Below are positions 8,860 to 18,155 of a stretch of DNA of 39,849 nucleotides, piece after piece; the stretch's first letter is position 1, and each line of letters starts with the position of its first letter. Made by a program: the position numbers and the translations under genes. The stretch spans positions 1 to 39,849 of the forward strand of contig SFDZ01000015.1 of assembly GCA_004557405.1 (NCBI GenBank). The letters run 5' to 3'. Under the pieces are notes generated by a model that saw only the letters and a list, made by a program, of their open reading frames with translations, searched no databases and was not told where the DNA came from. The stretch comes from Bacteroidales bacterium (GTDB lineage Bacteria; Bacteroidota; Bacteroidia; Bacteroidales; Paludibacteraceae).

Positions 8860-11800
8860 TTACCTTACTACTATTTTACGAACAACAGCGTCGCCGGCCG
8901 TTGTCGAAATATGTAACAAATACGCGCCCTGCGGCAATACAAATTGCGTTGTCGTGTGGGCTATATTTTGTAATTCCAAAATCAGTTGTCCCGTAGTACT
9001 GTATGCTCTGACGGCATCGAGCATGGTCGATGCAGCGACGTGTGTCGTGCCGTTTGGTTGCGCATAGGCGGCTATGGTTACGGCAGCATCGCCGGCCGAT
9101 AGGTCGGTCGGTGTGTTATCGTCGTCATCGTCGGGCGAATAGTTCAAGCGCTGAATGTAATAGCGCGGATAGTCGGACGGCACGCCTTCCAACTCGAGCA
9201 TCATGCCATCGCACAGCGGGATAGTCAGTTTCTCGTAGTCGTCGTAGAGTTGCAACCCGTGAGCAAACGAACTGACGCCATCGAACCACAGCGTAAATGT
9301 TTTGACCGGTGCGCCATCGACACAATGGTAGGTCAGCGGCACGCTTTTCACCTTGTCCATCACATTCACCGAGAGCGGTTTGTCGTCGGCTTTGGTGTAA
9401 ATGGCGGTGTGTGCCGAAGCAGTTTCCATGTATTTGTCGGCAAAGGTGATGAGTTCGGCATCTTCGCCCGGCACCACATCGTCGGAAGCCTCGGCCGTTT
9501 CGCCCAACAGCAGCGTGCTATAATAGTCATTGCAGAGCGCATCTATCTGAAGCATAGCGATTTGCGATTGTTCCGCAGTCCGCTTGGCGTGCGTACGGCG
9601 TATCGGCATAGGTGTCGGCGTAACCGGTGGCGACACACTACCATACACGAAATCGCGGTTCACTTTGAACATCGATGGTGTGAATTTGGCTTCGATAGAG
9701 GTCGTTTCGTTGATGGTTTCGGCCAAAATGGAACGGAATGGCAGCAGATAGCCGTTGTACGCATCGACGGTGTATTTGGTGCAGGCTTCCATGTCCATCA
9801 TGTCGCTGCCCTCGGTGTCGGGTATGCGATAGAACGTGCCGGTGAACACATCGTCGTTTTCGGCAAAGAATTGTTGCAAATCCAGCGTTGACATGGCCGG
9901 GTTGCCCAACATGAAGAGTTTTCCGTCGGTGTTGTTGGTGAGTGTTATCATCATGGCCGTATCGGCACCAAACGTAGGCTCGAAACCCAATCGACCGTGA
10001 TTAGCAGGTCGCGCCACATCTTCGTAGGAACCGGACACCTGACCGGTGTTGTAATAATAATTATAGCGTGTAGCATCTTTTGGCAGACGCACCACGATGT
10101 TTTGGTCGTCGAAATTCGATGAATTATAGACCCACAAAGCGGCACCCGTTCCCACGGGATACGACACATTCATGGCGTTCGCCGGTGCGCTCCATGTTAC
10201 ACTGGTGATGTCCACTTGTTGTCCCGACTCGTACATGTTCGACACGGAACGGTTGAACAACGACTGCGCAAAATAGTACACCGTGCGGTTGTCGCAATCG
10301 CCTCCCGACGAGAATGGCACAGCATCGGCATAATTGTCGAGCGGCACATACATATCGCCCGACACGGTGCCATGCACAGGGAACGCATACAAGTGCCAAC
10401 GCCATGTGGGCAGCAACATTTCGACCCACGCCTTGTTGTACGACAGCATGTGCTGGTTGCCCAACTGTGCATTGGGTTGGAAGTGGATGTTGTGACAGCG
10501 GTTGACGGCGTAGTCGAAATCGTACGAAATATACTGCTGCGCCGCTGGTTCTATCGGCGCCGCTTGGTGGTCGGGCACTACGGTCGATGTGTTCAGCACC
10601 GGATAGGCGCCGTTTTCGCCCAAATCGGGAATAATAATATTGGTGTGATCCATCGGCACGAAACCGCCACCCAACACATTGCCATATTCGTCGGCCATAG
10701 CCCAGTTGTCGTCGTTGTTCCACGATGTGCTGCTGCCGTTTGGACGCCAAACGACAAAGTCGGGCACCACTTTGACTGTGAAATAGGTTGTGCCGACCGG
10801 ACATTTGCGGCCGGTGCCCACACTGATAGAATCTTGCCTGGAGATGTTGGTCAAGCGGATGCCGAACGTGTAGGAATAGCCTTGTTTGAGTGCAAAATTG
10901 GATACCGTCGTATTCGGCGTAAGCACCAACTCCGATGCGCCTGCCGTCCATACGATGAAGTCCTTTTTGTCGGGCTGCAGCACAACACGCGTTACATCTT
11001 CCGACACGAAATCGGGGTCGTCGGACGACACCAGCAGCACCGTGTCGATTTGGACGTAATACGACGTATCAATCGGCAGATAGAACGCCGAAAAATCTTT
11101 AGCCACCCGCACACCGCGAATCTGATTTTGTACTTGGTTTTTCTCGCCGTGCCGACCGAGCGTCAGATTATAATCGCCACTATTGCACAATGTGAACGAA
11201 GCCGACATCATATCGTTGCACACCTCGTAGCCGTCAGCACAAGTGCCGTTGATGGGAATGACGATGCGATTGAGGTCTAAATCGGTAGCCGTTTGTACGA
11301 TGACAAGATCGACATATTCGGCAGCCAACGTGAGCAAGTCGCGACTAACAAGCGTGCTCAAAACGTTGTACGACTCGTCGGAGATATAGTTGCGATCGAT
11401 GCCATCGATAGAGGTAACCGCCAGGTTGGGATTCGGCACACCGTCGATTTCCAGCGGTTGGCGCAACTCGGCTAAAGCCTCGAGCATCTCTATAAACGTG
11501 TAACCATACACCGCGATGTTCGATGCATCGGTCGAATCGACAGGCGAGCCCTTCAGCCAATCGGCCAGGCAGGTGCTGACACGGTCGTGGCTGTCGTACA
11601 CGCGCAACGACAGCCGATACGACGTGTTGGCGCAAATCATTTTCGACTCTTCGGTCAGCGGCTCGTTGTCCAATGTGAGTTGCACGCGCGGCACCACCGT
11701 AAACGAACTGCTCATAGCGCAGAGCGCATAGGCCAAATCCTGCTCGCGGAAAGCCGCACGGAACGTTACCGTAGTGTCGGCGCCGCACTGCAAATCCTGC

Positions 11801-14800
11801 GCCACATAGAGCACATAGTGTTCCACACCTTCCGACTCCTCTTTGATGTAGCCCACACGTTTCGACGGATCGGCCATGGCAGCATGCATAAACTCGTGTA
11901 TCGTGCTGTATATCCGGTCGCTGTAGTTGGCTTCGATGTCGGTATCGCCGGTAGGCAACGTCAGGTATCCGCAGGTGTTTGCAGCATTGGGATTGTCGTA
12001 TTTAATATCCGTTATCACCTTGCCGGTGGTTTCGTTGTACCACTGATAATAGCATTTGGCACCGCCCAAATTGATATTTTCTACGCCCATCGACTGGAAA
12101 TCGATACGCGTAATCGGCGTGATGATGTTGGCTGCGCCATTACCTTGGCATGTGGTGCTTGCCTGCATAGACGACAGCACCTGCGTGCTTTGGTACACGC
12201 GAATGTCGTCTATCAGAAAGTCGTTGCCGTTCGATGCGCCACAGTGGTTCGATATGCGCAAGCGGTACTTCTCGTAGTCGCCGTCGGATTCGATGGAGAA
12301 GAACACCTGCTGCCACCCTTTGTTGGGCGAAATTTCGCCGGTCGAGAAGGTGGTTTGCTCGTGCTCGTTGCCTTCGGCATCGATGCCTACCAATTGGAAT
12401 TGAAACACCGGCGAAGCACCGCCACTCTCGGTGTTGGCCGAATTGATCCACGCCGAACAGAACATGCGCGAGCCGGCGCACAGTTCCGCTTTCAGGTCGA
12501 GGCTCACCACCTGACCGGCCATAGTGGTGCCGTCGCAATAGAGCATGTAGCCGTTTTCGGCACCGCTGCGGTTGTCGGTAGCCTCCAACCAACTTGCGCC
12601 ATGACTACCGCGCGTAGTGTTAATGAACATATATTCGCCATAGTAGGGGAATGTCTTCTGAACCGTACGATTGTACGGCGGATTAGCAGCATCGGCATAG
12701 CAGAAACCATAAGTCGCTTCATCCCATGCAAGTGGCTTATTATAAGCACGATAGCCTGTCGTTCCGGGTTTATCGTAGTCGAAATCGAGTTTGGCCAACA
12801 GCAGATATTTGCTGTCGAGTTCGGTGTTCGACACAATGCCGCCGGCACTCTCCTGCACAGGACCAACCTCGTCGCACGCTTTGTAGTCGACCGTGAAACG
12901 CGCCACATTTACCCAATCGGACGATTCCGGGTTCCACCAAGAGTTATTGTTGTACTGACACTGCAAAGTGTAAATCTTTTTGCCGGGCGTTGCGCTCTCT
13001 ACTTTGGCATATTTGCCGCCTACAACAGTTGGGATTACAGAATTACCATCTTCGTACCACCGATATTTATTAACTTGTAGAACATTTCCTTTATTGGTTT
13101 TGACATAATAATTATTGTGCAACCCGCCGGTTGTATAATCGTATTGCGAACCAAGAAAGATAGTATTACATGTACCGGCCGTCAGTTTGTACTCTTCAAG
13201 GTATGTATCGCTGCCGGTGCAAGCACTCAATTCGTTAACCATGTCGTTGGCCGGACGTATTTCGTAAATTACCCGATACGAGAGCGTCGGCTCGGTAATT
13301 TCCTTATTATCGGACGAAAAACTATAGTCAACGTAATTCGATACATCGCACGCAATGCGGTGTACATTCTCGTCGGGCATAGTAAACTCGGCTTGACTCG
13401 ATGCCACCGAACTCCGTGTGCCGAAATGGCCATGCGGTGTAACCGCACTGGTGTTGGAAACCGTCACATTGGCTTTGAGGTCGGTATCGTAGTCGTACCA
13501 ACGCCAATAACCCCGAAATGAGCCTTCGGGCAGCACAAATTCATATTTCTCGCCCTGTTTCAGATAGACGGTATAGTTCACCGTATGGACGCCCTGCATG
13601 TAGCGTGCATCGTAGTCGGAGCCCGAGGCGCCCTTTTGGTGATAAAACTTGTAGGCGCCCGGATAGACTATCTGCATCAAATCGGCGGTGTAGGTAGTGT
13701 AACTGCTGCCTTCGATGTGCGTATAGGCCAACGTTGCAGCGGGATTGACCGCCGTAGCCGCAATGCCATCGACTGCCACGCGCATAATCGAATCGTCCAC
13801 CAGCGTAACCGTCCACTTTTCGGCCAGCACTTTCGGCTCCAAGCCGATGCCGGAGCGTTCCAGCAGCACGGCCTCATTTTTTTTCACCACCGCCGTGTCG
13901 ATAGGCTCGTCCGGATGGTCGGACAGGAACCAACGCCGACCACGCTCCGTGTGCAGCACCATTTTGAAATCGTGCGTCATGTTGCGGTTTTCGAACGTGT
14001 AATTATCGGGCGTCATTGCCAGCGCCGACACATCGACCCATTCACAGCGCCCGACGGGTTGGGTCATAGGCAACGGCGTAACGGTAACGGTCTTACCATT
14101 TTTCAGCACACATCCTGCAATCAACACATCAGACCGCGTGTCGGCAGTACTAAATTCAGCCGCCGTTTTTTCTACCATCGGTTCGTGTTCGGTGGTAATA
14201 ACAATCGACGTGCCGGAAACGCTTACCGACTGCGGCTGTAAGTCATTCGTCTGCCAATCAGTAGTAATGTTATTAATGTTGTCGCTACTAAGTTCAGTGG
14301 ACGAGATTTCTATCTCTTTATAATCGTTTGATTCCGGTTTATAGAAACGCCGTTCCGTTACCGTAACCACAAGTTCTCGGGTTTCCGAAGCCCATCCCCA
14401 ACCAATTCCGGTGATATTATCCTTAAAACCGGCAGAATATTCAATGGTGTTGGTATATTTTGGTAAGTTCAAAGTCGATGATGACTCGCTCGGCGAGACT
14501 GCCACCGTCAAATAATATGTTTTACCACTCTTCATCATTCGAAAAGTCTTATTTTGATATTGCCAAACGGTTTCAGTCGATGATAATATATAATCGGCAC
14601 TAATAACATATCCGAAAACAGAAAAAACATCCACCCCTAAATATGTACCAAACCGCACATTTTTCAAAGTATAATTCTTTTGTCTTGTGTTTGTTACCAC
14701 CCACAAGGCAGCATCAGTCGGAGTTGTCGTTGTTTCAACAGCAGTACCGGTAGCATTGGCTGTCAAGTACAAGCCGTTACCATTTGCCACAATGGCGATG

Positions 14801-14922
14801 GTGTCGCCACTCTGCCACGCCTGCACCTGCGCACACACCACACACAGGCAGCACACCAACCACAAGCGGTGTAGCGCATTATTTATGGGCATTATTGTTC
14901 GATTTTTAGGCATCGTTTTCAA
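8860..14922 (-). CDS. Giant T9SS-secreted surface protein
   Basis: 2020 residues. The signal peptide core is LWLVCCLCVVCAQVQA, close to residue 35; starts at M1, M4 or M12 (14889) are all possible and M12 gives the most normal signal length. Residues about 760-910 form a jelly-roll-like carbohydrate- or ligand-binding module (SRMFCSAWINSANTESGG near 824, FLIDDIRVYQST near 905). Around residue 1392 a WRPNGSSTSWNNDDNWA segment followed by HTNIIIPDLGENGAYPVLN matches a block common in large Bacteroidetes surface proteins. The end, from about 1970 (VRAYSTTGQLILEL, then QGAYLLHIS and VVRKIVVR), is a type A T9SS sorting domain, so it should cross the outer membrane and be anchored or released. No catalytic domain was recognised. 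It is co-transcribed with the 175-residue protein. Confidence 0.88.
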   Translation of the reverse strand: MKTMPKNRTIMPINNALHRLWLVCCLCVVCAQVQAWQSGDTIAIVANGNGLYLTANATGTAVETTTTPTDAALWVVTNTRQKNYTLKNVRFGTYLGVDVFSVFGYVISADYILSSTETVWQYQNKTFRMMKSGKTYYLTVAVSPSESSSTLNLPKYTNTIEYSAGFKDNITGIGWGWASETRELVVTVTERRFYKPESNDYKEIEISSTELSSDNINNITTDWQTNDLQPQSVSVSGTSIVITTEHEPMVEKTAAEFSTADTRSDVLIAGCVLKNGKTVTVTPLPMTQPVGRCEWVDVSALAMTPDNYTFENRNMTHDFKMVLHTERGRRWFLSDHPDEPIDTAVVKKNEAVLLERSGIGLEPKVLAEKWTVTLVDDSIMRVAVDGIAATAVNPAATLAYTHIEGSSYTTYTADLMQIVYPGAYKFYHQKGASGSDYDARYMQGVHTVNYTVYLKQGEKYEFVLPEGSFRGYWRWYDYDTDLKANVTVSNTSAVTPHGHFGTRSSVASSQAEFTMPDENVHRIACDVSNYVDYSFSSDNKEITEPTLSYRVIYEIRPANDMVNELSACTGSDTYLEEYKLTAGTCNTIFLGSQYDYTTGGLHNNYYVKTNKGNVLQVNKYRWYEDGNSVIPTVVGGKYAKVESATPGKKIYTLQCQYNNNSWWNPESSDWVNVARFTVDYKACDEVGPVQESAGGIVSNTELDSKYLLLAKLDFDYDKPGTTGYRAYNKPLAWDEATYGFCYADAANPPYNRTVQKTFPYYGEYMFINTTRGSHGASWLEATDNRSGAENGYMLYCDGTTMAGQVVSLDLKAELCAGSRMFCSAWINSANTESGGASPVFQFQLVGIDAEGNEHEQTTFSTGEISPNKGWQQVFFSIESDGDYEKYRLRISNHCGASNGNDFLIDDIRVYQSTQVLSSMQASTTCQGNGAANIITPITRIDFQSMGVENINLGGAKCYYQWYNETTGKVITDIKYDNPNAANTCGYLTLPTGDTDIEANYSDRIYSTIHEFMHAAMADPSKRVGYIKEESEGVEHYVLYVAQDLQCGADTTVTFRAAFREQDLAYALCAMSSSFTVVPRVQLTLDNEPLTEESKMICANTSYRLSLRVYDSHDRVSTCLADWLKGSPVDSTDASNIAVYGYTFIEMLEALAELRQPLEIDGVPNPNLAVTSIDGIDRNYISDESYNVLSTLVSRDLLTLAAEYVDLVIVQTATDLDLNRIVIPINGTCADGYEVCNDMMSASFTLCNSGDYNLTLGRHGEKNQVQNQIRGVRVAKDFSAFYLPIDTSYYVQIDTVLLVSSDDPDFVSEDVTRVVLQPDKKDFIVWTAGASELVLTPNTTVSNFALKQGYSYTFGIRLTNISRQDSISVGTGRKCPVGTTYFTVKVVPDFVVWRPNGSSTSWNNDDNWAMADEYGNVLGGGFVPMDHTNIIIPDLGENGAYPVLNTSTVVPDHQAAPIEPAAQQYISYDFDYAVNRCHNIHFQPNAQLGNQHMLSYNKAWVEMLLPTWRWHLYAFPVHGTVSGDMYVPLDNYADAVPFSSGGDCDNRTVYYFAQSLFNRSVSNMYESGQQVDITSVTWSAPANAMNVSYPVGTGAALWVYNSSNFDDQNIVVRLPKDATRYNYYYNTGQVSGSYEDVARPANHGRLGFEPTFGADTAMMITLTNNTDGKLFMLGNPAMSTLDLQQFFAENDDVFTGTFYRIPDTEGSDMMDMEACTKYTVDAYNGYLLPFRSILAETINETTSIEAKFTPSMFKVNRDFVYGSVSPPVTPTPMPIRRTHAKRTAEQSQIAMLQIDALCNDYYSTLLLGETAEASDDVVPGEDAELITFADKYMETASAHTAIYTKADDKPLSVNVMDKVKSVPLTYHCVDGAPVKTFTLWFDGVSSFAHGLQLYDDYEKLTIPLCDGMMLELEGVPSDYPRYYIQRLNYSPDDDDDNTPTDLSAGDAAVTIAAYAQPNGTTHVAASTMLDAVRAYSTTGQLILELQNIAHTTTQFVLPQGAYLLHISTTAGDAVVRKIVVR

Positions 14923-14953
14923 GCAAAAACAATTTTGGTAATTTATTTGGCTG

Positions 14954-14961
14954 CAAAATTA
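14954..14961 (-). promoter_or_regulatory. Candidate -7 box of the giant T9SS gene
   Basis: The minus strand reads TAATTTTG, 31 nt before the start at 14922. No clear -33 element was found at the expected distance. Confidence 0.45.
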
Positions 14962-15243
14962 CAATTTTTAATTACACCATATAGTTAATTATTATATAAA
15001 AATTCGAATTACTTGTTAAATAAATACCTATAAATATGTTTTTTCACCAAAAACCACCATAACAAGGCAAAAACAACAAAATAGTTAAACAACAAGCCCT
15101 TACAACAAATCACCAAAAAACGAGCAAGTATTAAAAAACAAAAAAATCAAAAATCGCAATAATTTTCAATCGACGCAAAAAAAAAAAAAAAAAACGATTA
15201 AATTTCGTAAATCGCAAAAATAATGTTAAAAACTATAACAGCG

Positions 15244-15274
15244 TTGCGCATATCCGCAAAAAGGCGTACATTTG
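15244..15274 (+). promoter_or_regulatory. Promoter of PAP2-dacB-birA
   Basis: TTG (15244-15246), 20-nt spacer, TACATTTG (15267-15274): a near-consensus Bacteroidetes promoter. It leaves a leader of only about 18-20 nt before the TTG start at 15300, which supports that start. Confidence 0.75.
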
Positions 15275-15299
15275 CACCACAAACCAACAAACAAACGCC

Positions 15300-15917
15300 T
15301 TGCAAAAGACCATCGCACAAATCGTTTCGGTAGTGTTGCACCCGCTGTGGATGCCGCTCTACGCTGCATTGTTGGTGCTGTGCATTCCGTATGTGCGCAC
15401 CGAGATGTGGCCGTGGCAGATAGCACAACTGTCGGGCGGCATTGTGCTGCTGACCATAGTGGTGCCTGCGGTAACGATACTTGTACTGCAGCGGCGCGGG
15501 CGCATCACGCAGTGGTCGATACCCGACCGAAACGAGCGCATCGTGCCGTACCTCGTTACGTGGCTGTCGTATGCGTTGCTGTGTATTTTGTTCAACTATT
15601 ATTGGCGCATGCCGTCGTACATACAACTAACGGGCGTCGGCATGTATGTAGCGGTAACCCTCATCTGCATCATCAATCTATTTTGGAAAATCAGTGCGCA
15701 TCTGTGCGGCATCGGGACATTGTGTGGCGCCACATTCGCCATGCTATGGGTGATTTACTCCGGCAACATAGCAATGCTCGTGCTGCTTGTGCTGCTGAGC
15801 AGCGCGGTAGCGTGGGCGCGCCTTGTGCTCGAAGCACACACACCCGCGCAGGTGTTTGTAGGCTTTGTACTTGGTTTCTGCTGCGGATTTCTACCCATGA
15901 TGCTATTCTACGTTTGA
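15300..15917 (+). CDS. PAP2-like integral membrane protein
   Basis: 205 residues with about six hydrophobic segments. The start codon is TTG (15300-15302): no ATG lies in frame upstream, and the family-like block HPLWMPLYAALL is already within the first 25 residues, so a later ATG would cut the first helix. The C-terminal ARLVLEAHTPAQVFVGFVLG resembles the last PAP2 phosphatase motif (R..H....V..G) seen in Bacteroidetes PAP2-family proteins, but the first motif (KxxxxxxRP) is not evident. Activity on lipid phosphates is therefore uncertain. It is the first gene of the operon with dacB (6-nt gap), which fits a role in envelope lipid or undecaprenyl phosphate metabolism (inference). Confidence 0.75.
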   Translation: MQKTIAQIVSVVLHPLWMPLYAALLVLCIPYVRTEMWPWQIAQLSGGIVLLTIVVPAVTILVLQRRGRITQWSIPDRNERIVPYLVTWLSYALLCILFNYYWRMPSYIQLTGVGMYVAVTLICIINLFWKISAHLCGIGTLCGATFAMLWVIYSGNIAMLVLLVLLSSAVAWARLVLEAHTPAQVFVGFVLGFCCGFLPMMLFYV

Positions 15918-15923
15918 CACACC

Positions 15924-17336
15924 ATGAAGATTACCGCCGGCATATTCATCGGTTTGACGGTTGTGGCATTGTCGGTGCAACCGGCTTGCTCACAACGCGT
16001 TACGCTTGACATTCCGACCACATTGCGCCACGCCGGCATCAGCCTGATAGTGAGCGAAACGACCGGCGGCACAACCATAGCCGCCCTGAATGCCGAACGC
16101 AGCGCCACGCCGGCCAGCATCACCAAACTGATAACCACGGCCACCGCCTTGGAGATGTTGGGCGACGACTTTCGGTTCGAGACCGCCATTACCTGCGACG
16201 GCACCTTGCACGACGGCACGCTCGACGGCAACCTGTACATCGTCGGCGACGGCGACCCGAGTTTAGGCTCACGCTACACGGGCGAAACCGATTTTTTGAA
16301 CCATTGGTGTGAAAAATTGCGACAGTGCGGCATCCGCCAAATAGGCGGCGACATTGTGGCCGATGCCTCGATATACGACCGCACAGCCCTACCGCCGCGC
16401 TGGACGTGGGAAGACATCGGGAACTACTACGCTGCCGGCGTGTTCGGGTTGTCGGTGTTCGACAACACCATCGGCATAACGATGCGCACGGGCACCGTGG
16501 GCAGCCGCCCGACCATACTCGACGTGGCGCCGCACCCGCACGGGCTGCAACTCGACAACCAACTCGTCGTAACACACACCAAAACCGACAGCGCCTACAT
16601 CTACGGCATACCCTACGACAACCGCCGCCTGATGACGGGCGCCGTGCCCGAGAACCGCAGCCGTTTCGTGCTGAAAGGCGACCTGCCGAATCCGCCACGG
16701 TGCGCCGCCGAGCAGTTGGCCGCGCAACTGCGGGCAAACGGCATCGCCATAGCCGGCACCGCCACCGACCAACCTAAGCCGGAGGGCGGCGCACGCACCA
16801 TCTTGTTCGAACATCGCTCGCAACCACTGTCGGAATTGTGCCGCATCGTCAACTTCAACAGCAACAACAACTATGCCGAACACCTGCTGCGCCGCCTGGC
16901 ACCACGCACCGATGCGCCGGCCACCCACAACGCTGCCCTGCAAGCAGTAACCGACTTTTGGAAGCGGCGCGGTATCGACTTCGGCGGCGTGTCGCTCAAC
17001 GACGGCAGCGGATTGTCGCCGATGAACGCCTTTCCGGCCACTTTTCTGAACAACATACTGATACAGATGGCCAAATCGCCGCACTTCGACACCTTTTTAG
17101 GCACCATTCCCCGAGCCGGCAAAGAAGGGTCGGTCGCCCACTTTATGAAAACGGAAAAATCGGCCGACATATATGCCAAAAGCGGCAGCATGGACGGTGT
17201 GCAAGCCTACGCCGGCTACATCGTCAAAAACGGCACGACGTATAGTTTCTGCATCATGGTCAACCATTTCGACCGCCGGCAAGATGCACGCCGCGCCATC
17301 GAACAATGGCTGCACAAGATAATTGCAACACTCTAA
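15924..17336 (+). CDS. dacB: D-alanyl-D-alanine carboxypeptidase/endopeptidase, PBP4 type
   Basis: 470 residues. A signal peptide ends near ACSQ. The three active-site boxes of the peptidase S13 (PBP4) family are present: SITK (S65 nucleophile, K68), SNN near residue 312 (FNSNNNYAEHLLRRL) and KSG near 418 (AKSGSMDGVQAYAGYIV). The GDGDPSLGSRY block (near residue 110) and the long insertion between boxes one and two are also typical. It acts in the periplasm, trimming or cleaving peptidoglycan cross-links. The KSG box in place of KTG is a common variant. Gaps of 6 and 11 nt to PAP2 and birA indicate one operon. Confidence 0.93.
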   Translation: MKITAGIFIGLTVVALSVQPACSQRVTLDIPTTLRHAGISLIVSETTGGTTIAALNAERSATPASITKLITTATALEMLGDDFRFETAITCDGTLHDGTLDGNLYIVGDGDPSLGSRYTGETDFLNHWCEKLRQCGIRQIGGDIVADASIYDRTALPPRWTWEDIGNYYAAGVFGLSVFDNTIGITMRTGTVGSRPTILDVAPHPHGLQLDNQLVVTHTKTDSAYIYGIPYDNRRLMTGAVPENRSRFVLKGDLPNPPRCAAEQLAAQLRANGIAIAGTATDQPKPEGGARTILFEHRSQPLSELCRIVNFNSNNNYAEHLLRRLAPRTDAPATHNAALQAVTDFWKRRGIDFGGVSLNDGSGLSPMNAFPATFLNNILIQMAKSPHFDTFLGTIPRAGKEGSVAHFMKTEKSADIYAKSGSMDGVQAYAGYIVKNGTTYSFCIMVNHFDRRQDARRAIEQWLHKIIATL

Positions 17337-17347
17337 CAATCAGCATC

Positions 17348-18079
17348 ATGCACAAACATTTCGACGAGACGGACTCAACCAACCGTTGGCTGCGCGACCA
17401 CATAGCCGACTGCACTCACGGATTTTTGGTCGATGCCGATTTTCAGACCGCCGGCAAGGGACAAGCCACCAACAAATGGGAATCGGAACGTGGGCAAAAT
17501 CTGCTGTTCAGCCTGCTGCTCGAACCGACAAAAATAGCGCTGCGCGAACAATTTCTGTTGTCGGAACTTGTATCGCTGGCCATGGTCGATACACTGAAAC
17601 GCCACCTCGGCTGCGATGTGCGCATCAAGTGGCCGAACGACATCTATGTAGGCGACAGCAAACTGTGCGGCATACTGATAGAAACCATCGTGCAAGGCGG
17701 CGCGATGGCCAAAGCCATAGTCGGCATCGGGCTGAATGTGAACCAAACCGTGTTTACAAGCGATGCGCCAAATCCTGTGTCGATGAAAAACATCGTCGGC
17801 AAAAATTTCGATAAAGAACTCATTTTGAGCGATTTACACAATGCTATTTTGAATTACTACGCCAATTTTGCACCGGACACCGCTGCACAAGTACAACAAC
17901 GTTATTTTGCGGCACTCTATCGCAACGACGGCCTCCACACCTACCAACTGCCCGACGGCACACGTTTTGCAGCCGCCATCGAGCAGGTGGAACCCACGGG
18001 ACATCTGGTACTGCGCGACGCCGACAACCGCCTGCGCACGTTTGCATTCAAAGAGGTGCAATTCGTTATATCAGAATAA
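17348..18079 (+). CDS. birA: Biotin-[acetyl-CoA-carboxylase] ligase (no repressor domain)
   Basis: 243 residues from the ATG at 17348; an upstream in-frame start would overlap dacB and adds no family sequence. Family blocks: ETDSTNRWL (7-15), QTAGKGQATNKWES (33-46, the biotinyl-AMP loop, a variant of GRGRxGRxW), KWPNDIYVGDSKLCGILIE (94-112) and VGIGLNVN. The N-terminal winged helix of E. coli BirA is missing, so this is a class I enzyme that only transfers biotin. Biotin-dependent carboxylases, including methylmalonyl-CoA decarboxylase of the same succinate-propionate route as MutAB, would be clients (inference). It is the last gene of the operon. Confidence 0.92.
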   Translation: MHKHFDETDSTNRWLRDHIADCTHGFLVDADFQTAGKGQATNKWESERGQNLLFSLLLEPTKIALREQFLLSELVSLAMVDTLKRHLGCDVRIKWPNDIYVGDSKLCGILIETIVQGGAMAKAIVGIGLNVNQTVFTSDAPNPVSMKNIVGKNFDKELILSDLHNAILNYYANFAPDTAAQVQQRYFAALYRNDGLHTYQLPDGTRFAAAIEQVEPTGHLVLRDADNRLRTFAFKEVQFVISE

Positions 18080-18086
18080 GTTACGC

Positions 18087-18111
18087 AAAAAAAGAGCGGA
18101 GAACCGTCCGC
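18087..18111 (-). terminator. Probable terminator of the SulP gene
   Basis: On the minus strand a 5-bp GC stem (GCGGA/TCCGC, 6-nt loop) is followed by TC and seven T, 45 nt after the sulP stop. The stem is short, so strength is uncertain. Confidence 0.5.
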
Positions 18112-18155
18112 CCGAACAAATCCCCGCACATTAGTAAAAACACCGCCCGACTCGG

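Larger units (their letters stand above)
14923..15299. other. AT-rich divergent spacer with an 18-A tract
   Basis: No gene is seen. The spacer serves leftward transcription of the giant T9SS gene (-7 box 14954-14961) and rightward transcription of the PAP2 operon (promoter 15244-15274). A run of 18 A lies at 15177-15194. The rest is A/T-rich without clear structure. Confidence 0.6.

Noticed and set aside
10216..13080. Long plus-strand frames (354 and 497 codons) opposite the giant T9SS gene
   Set aside because: No motifs, composition follows from the opposite coding strand, and the minus-strand protein is continuous with signal peptide and sorting tail.
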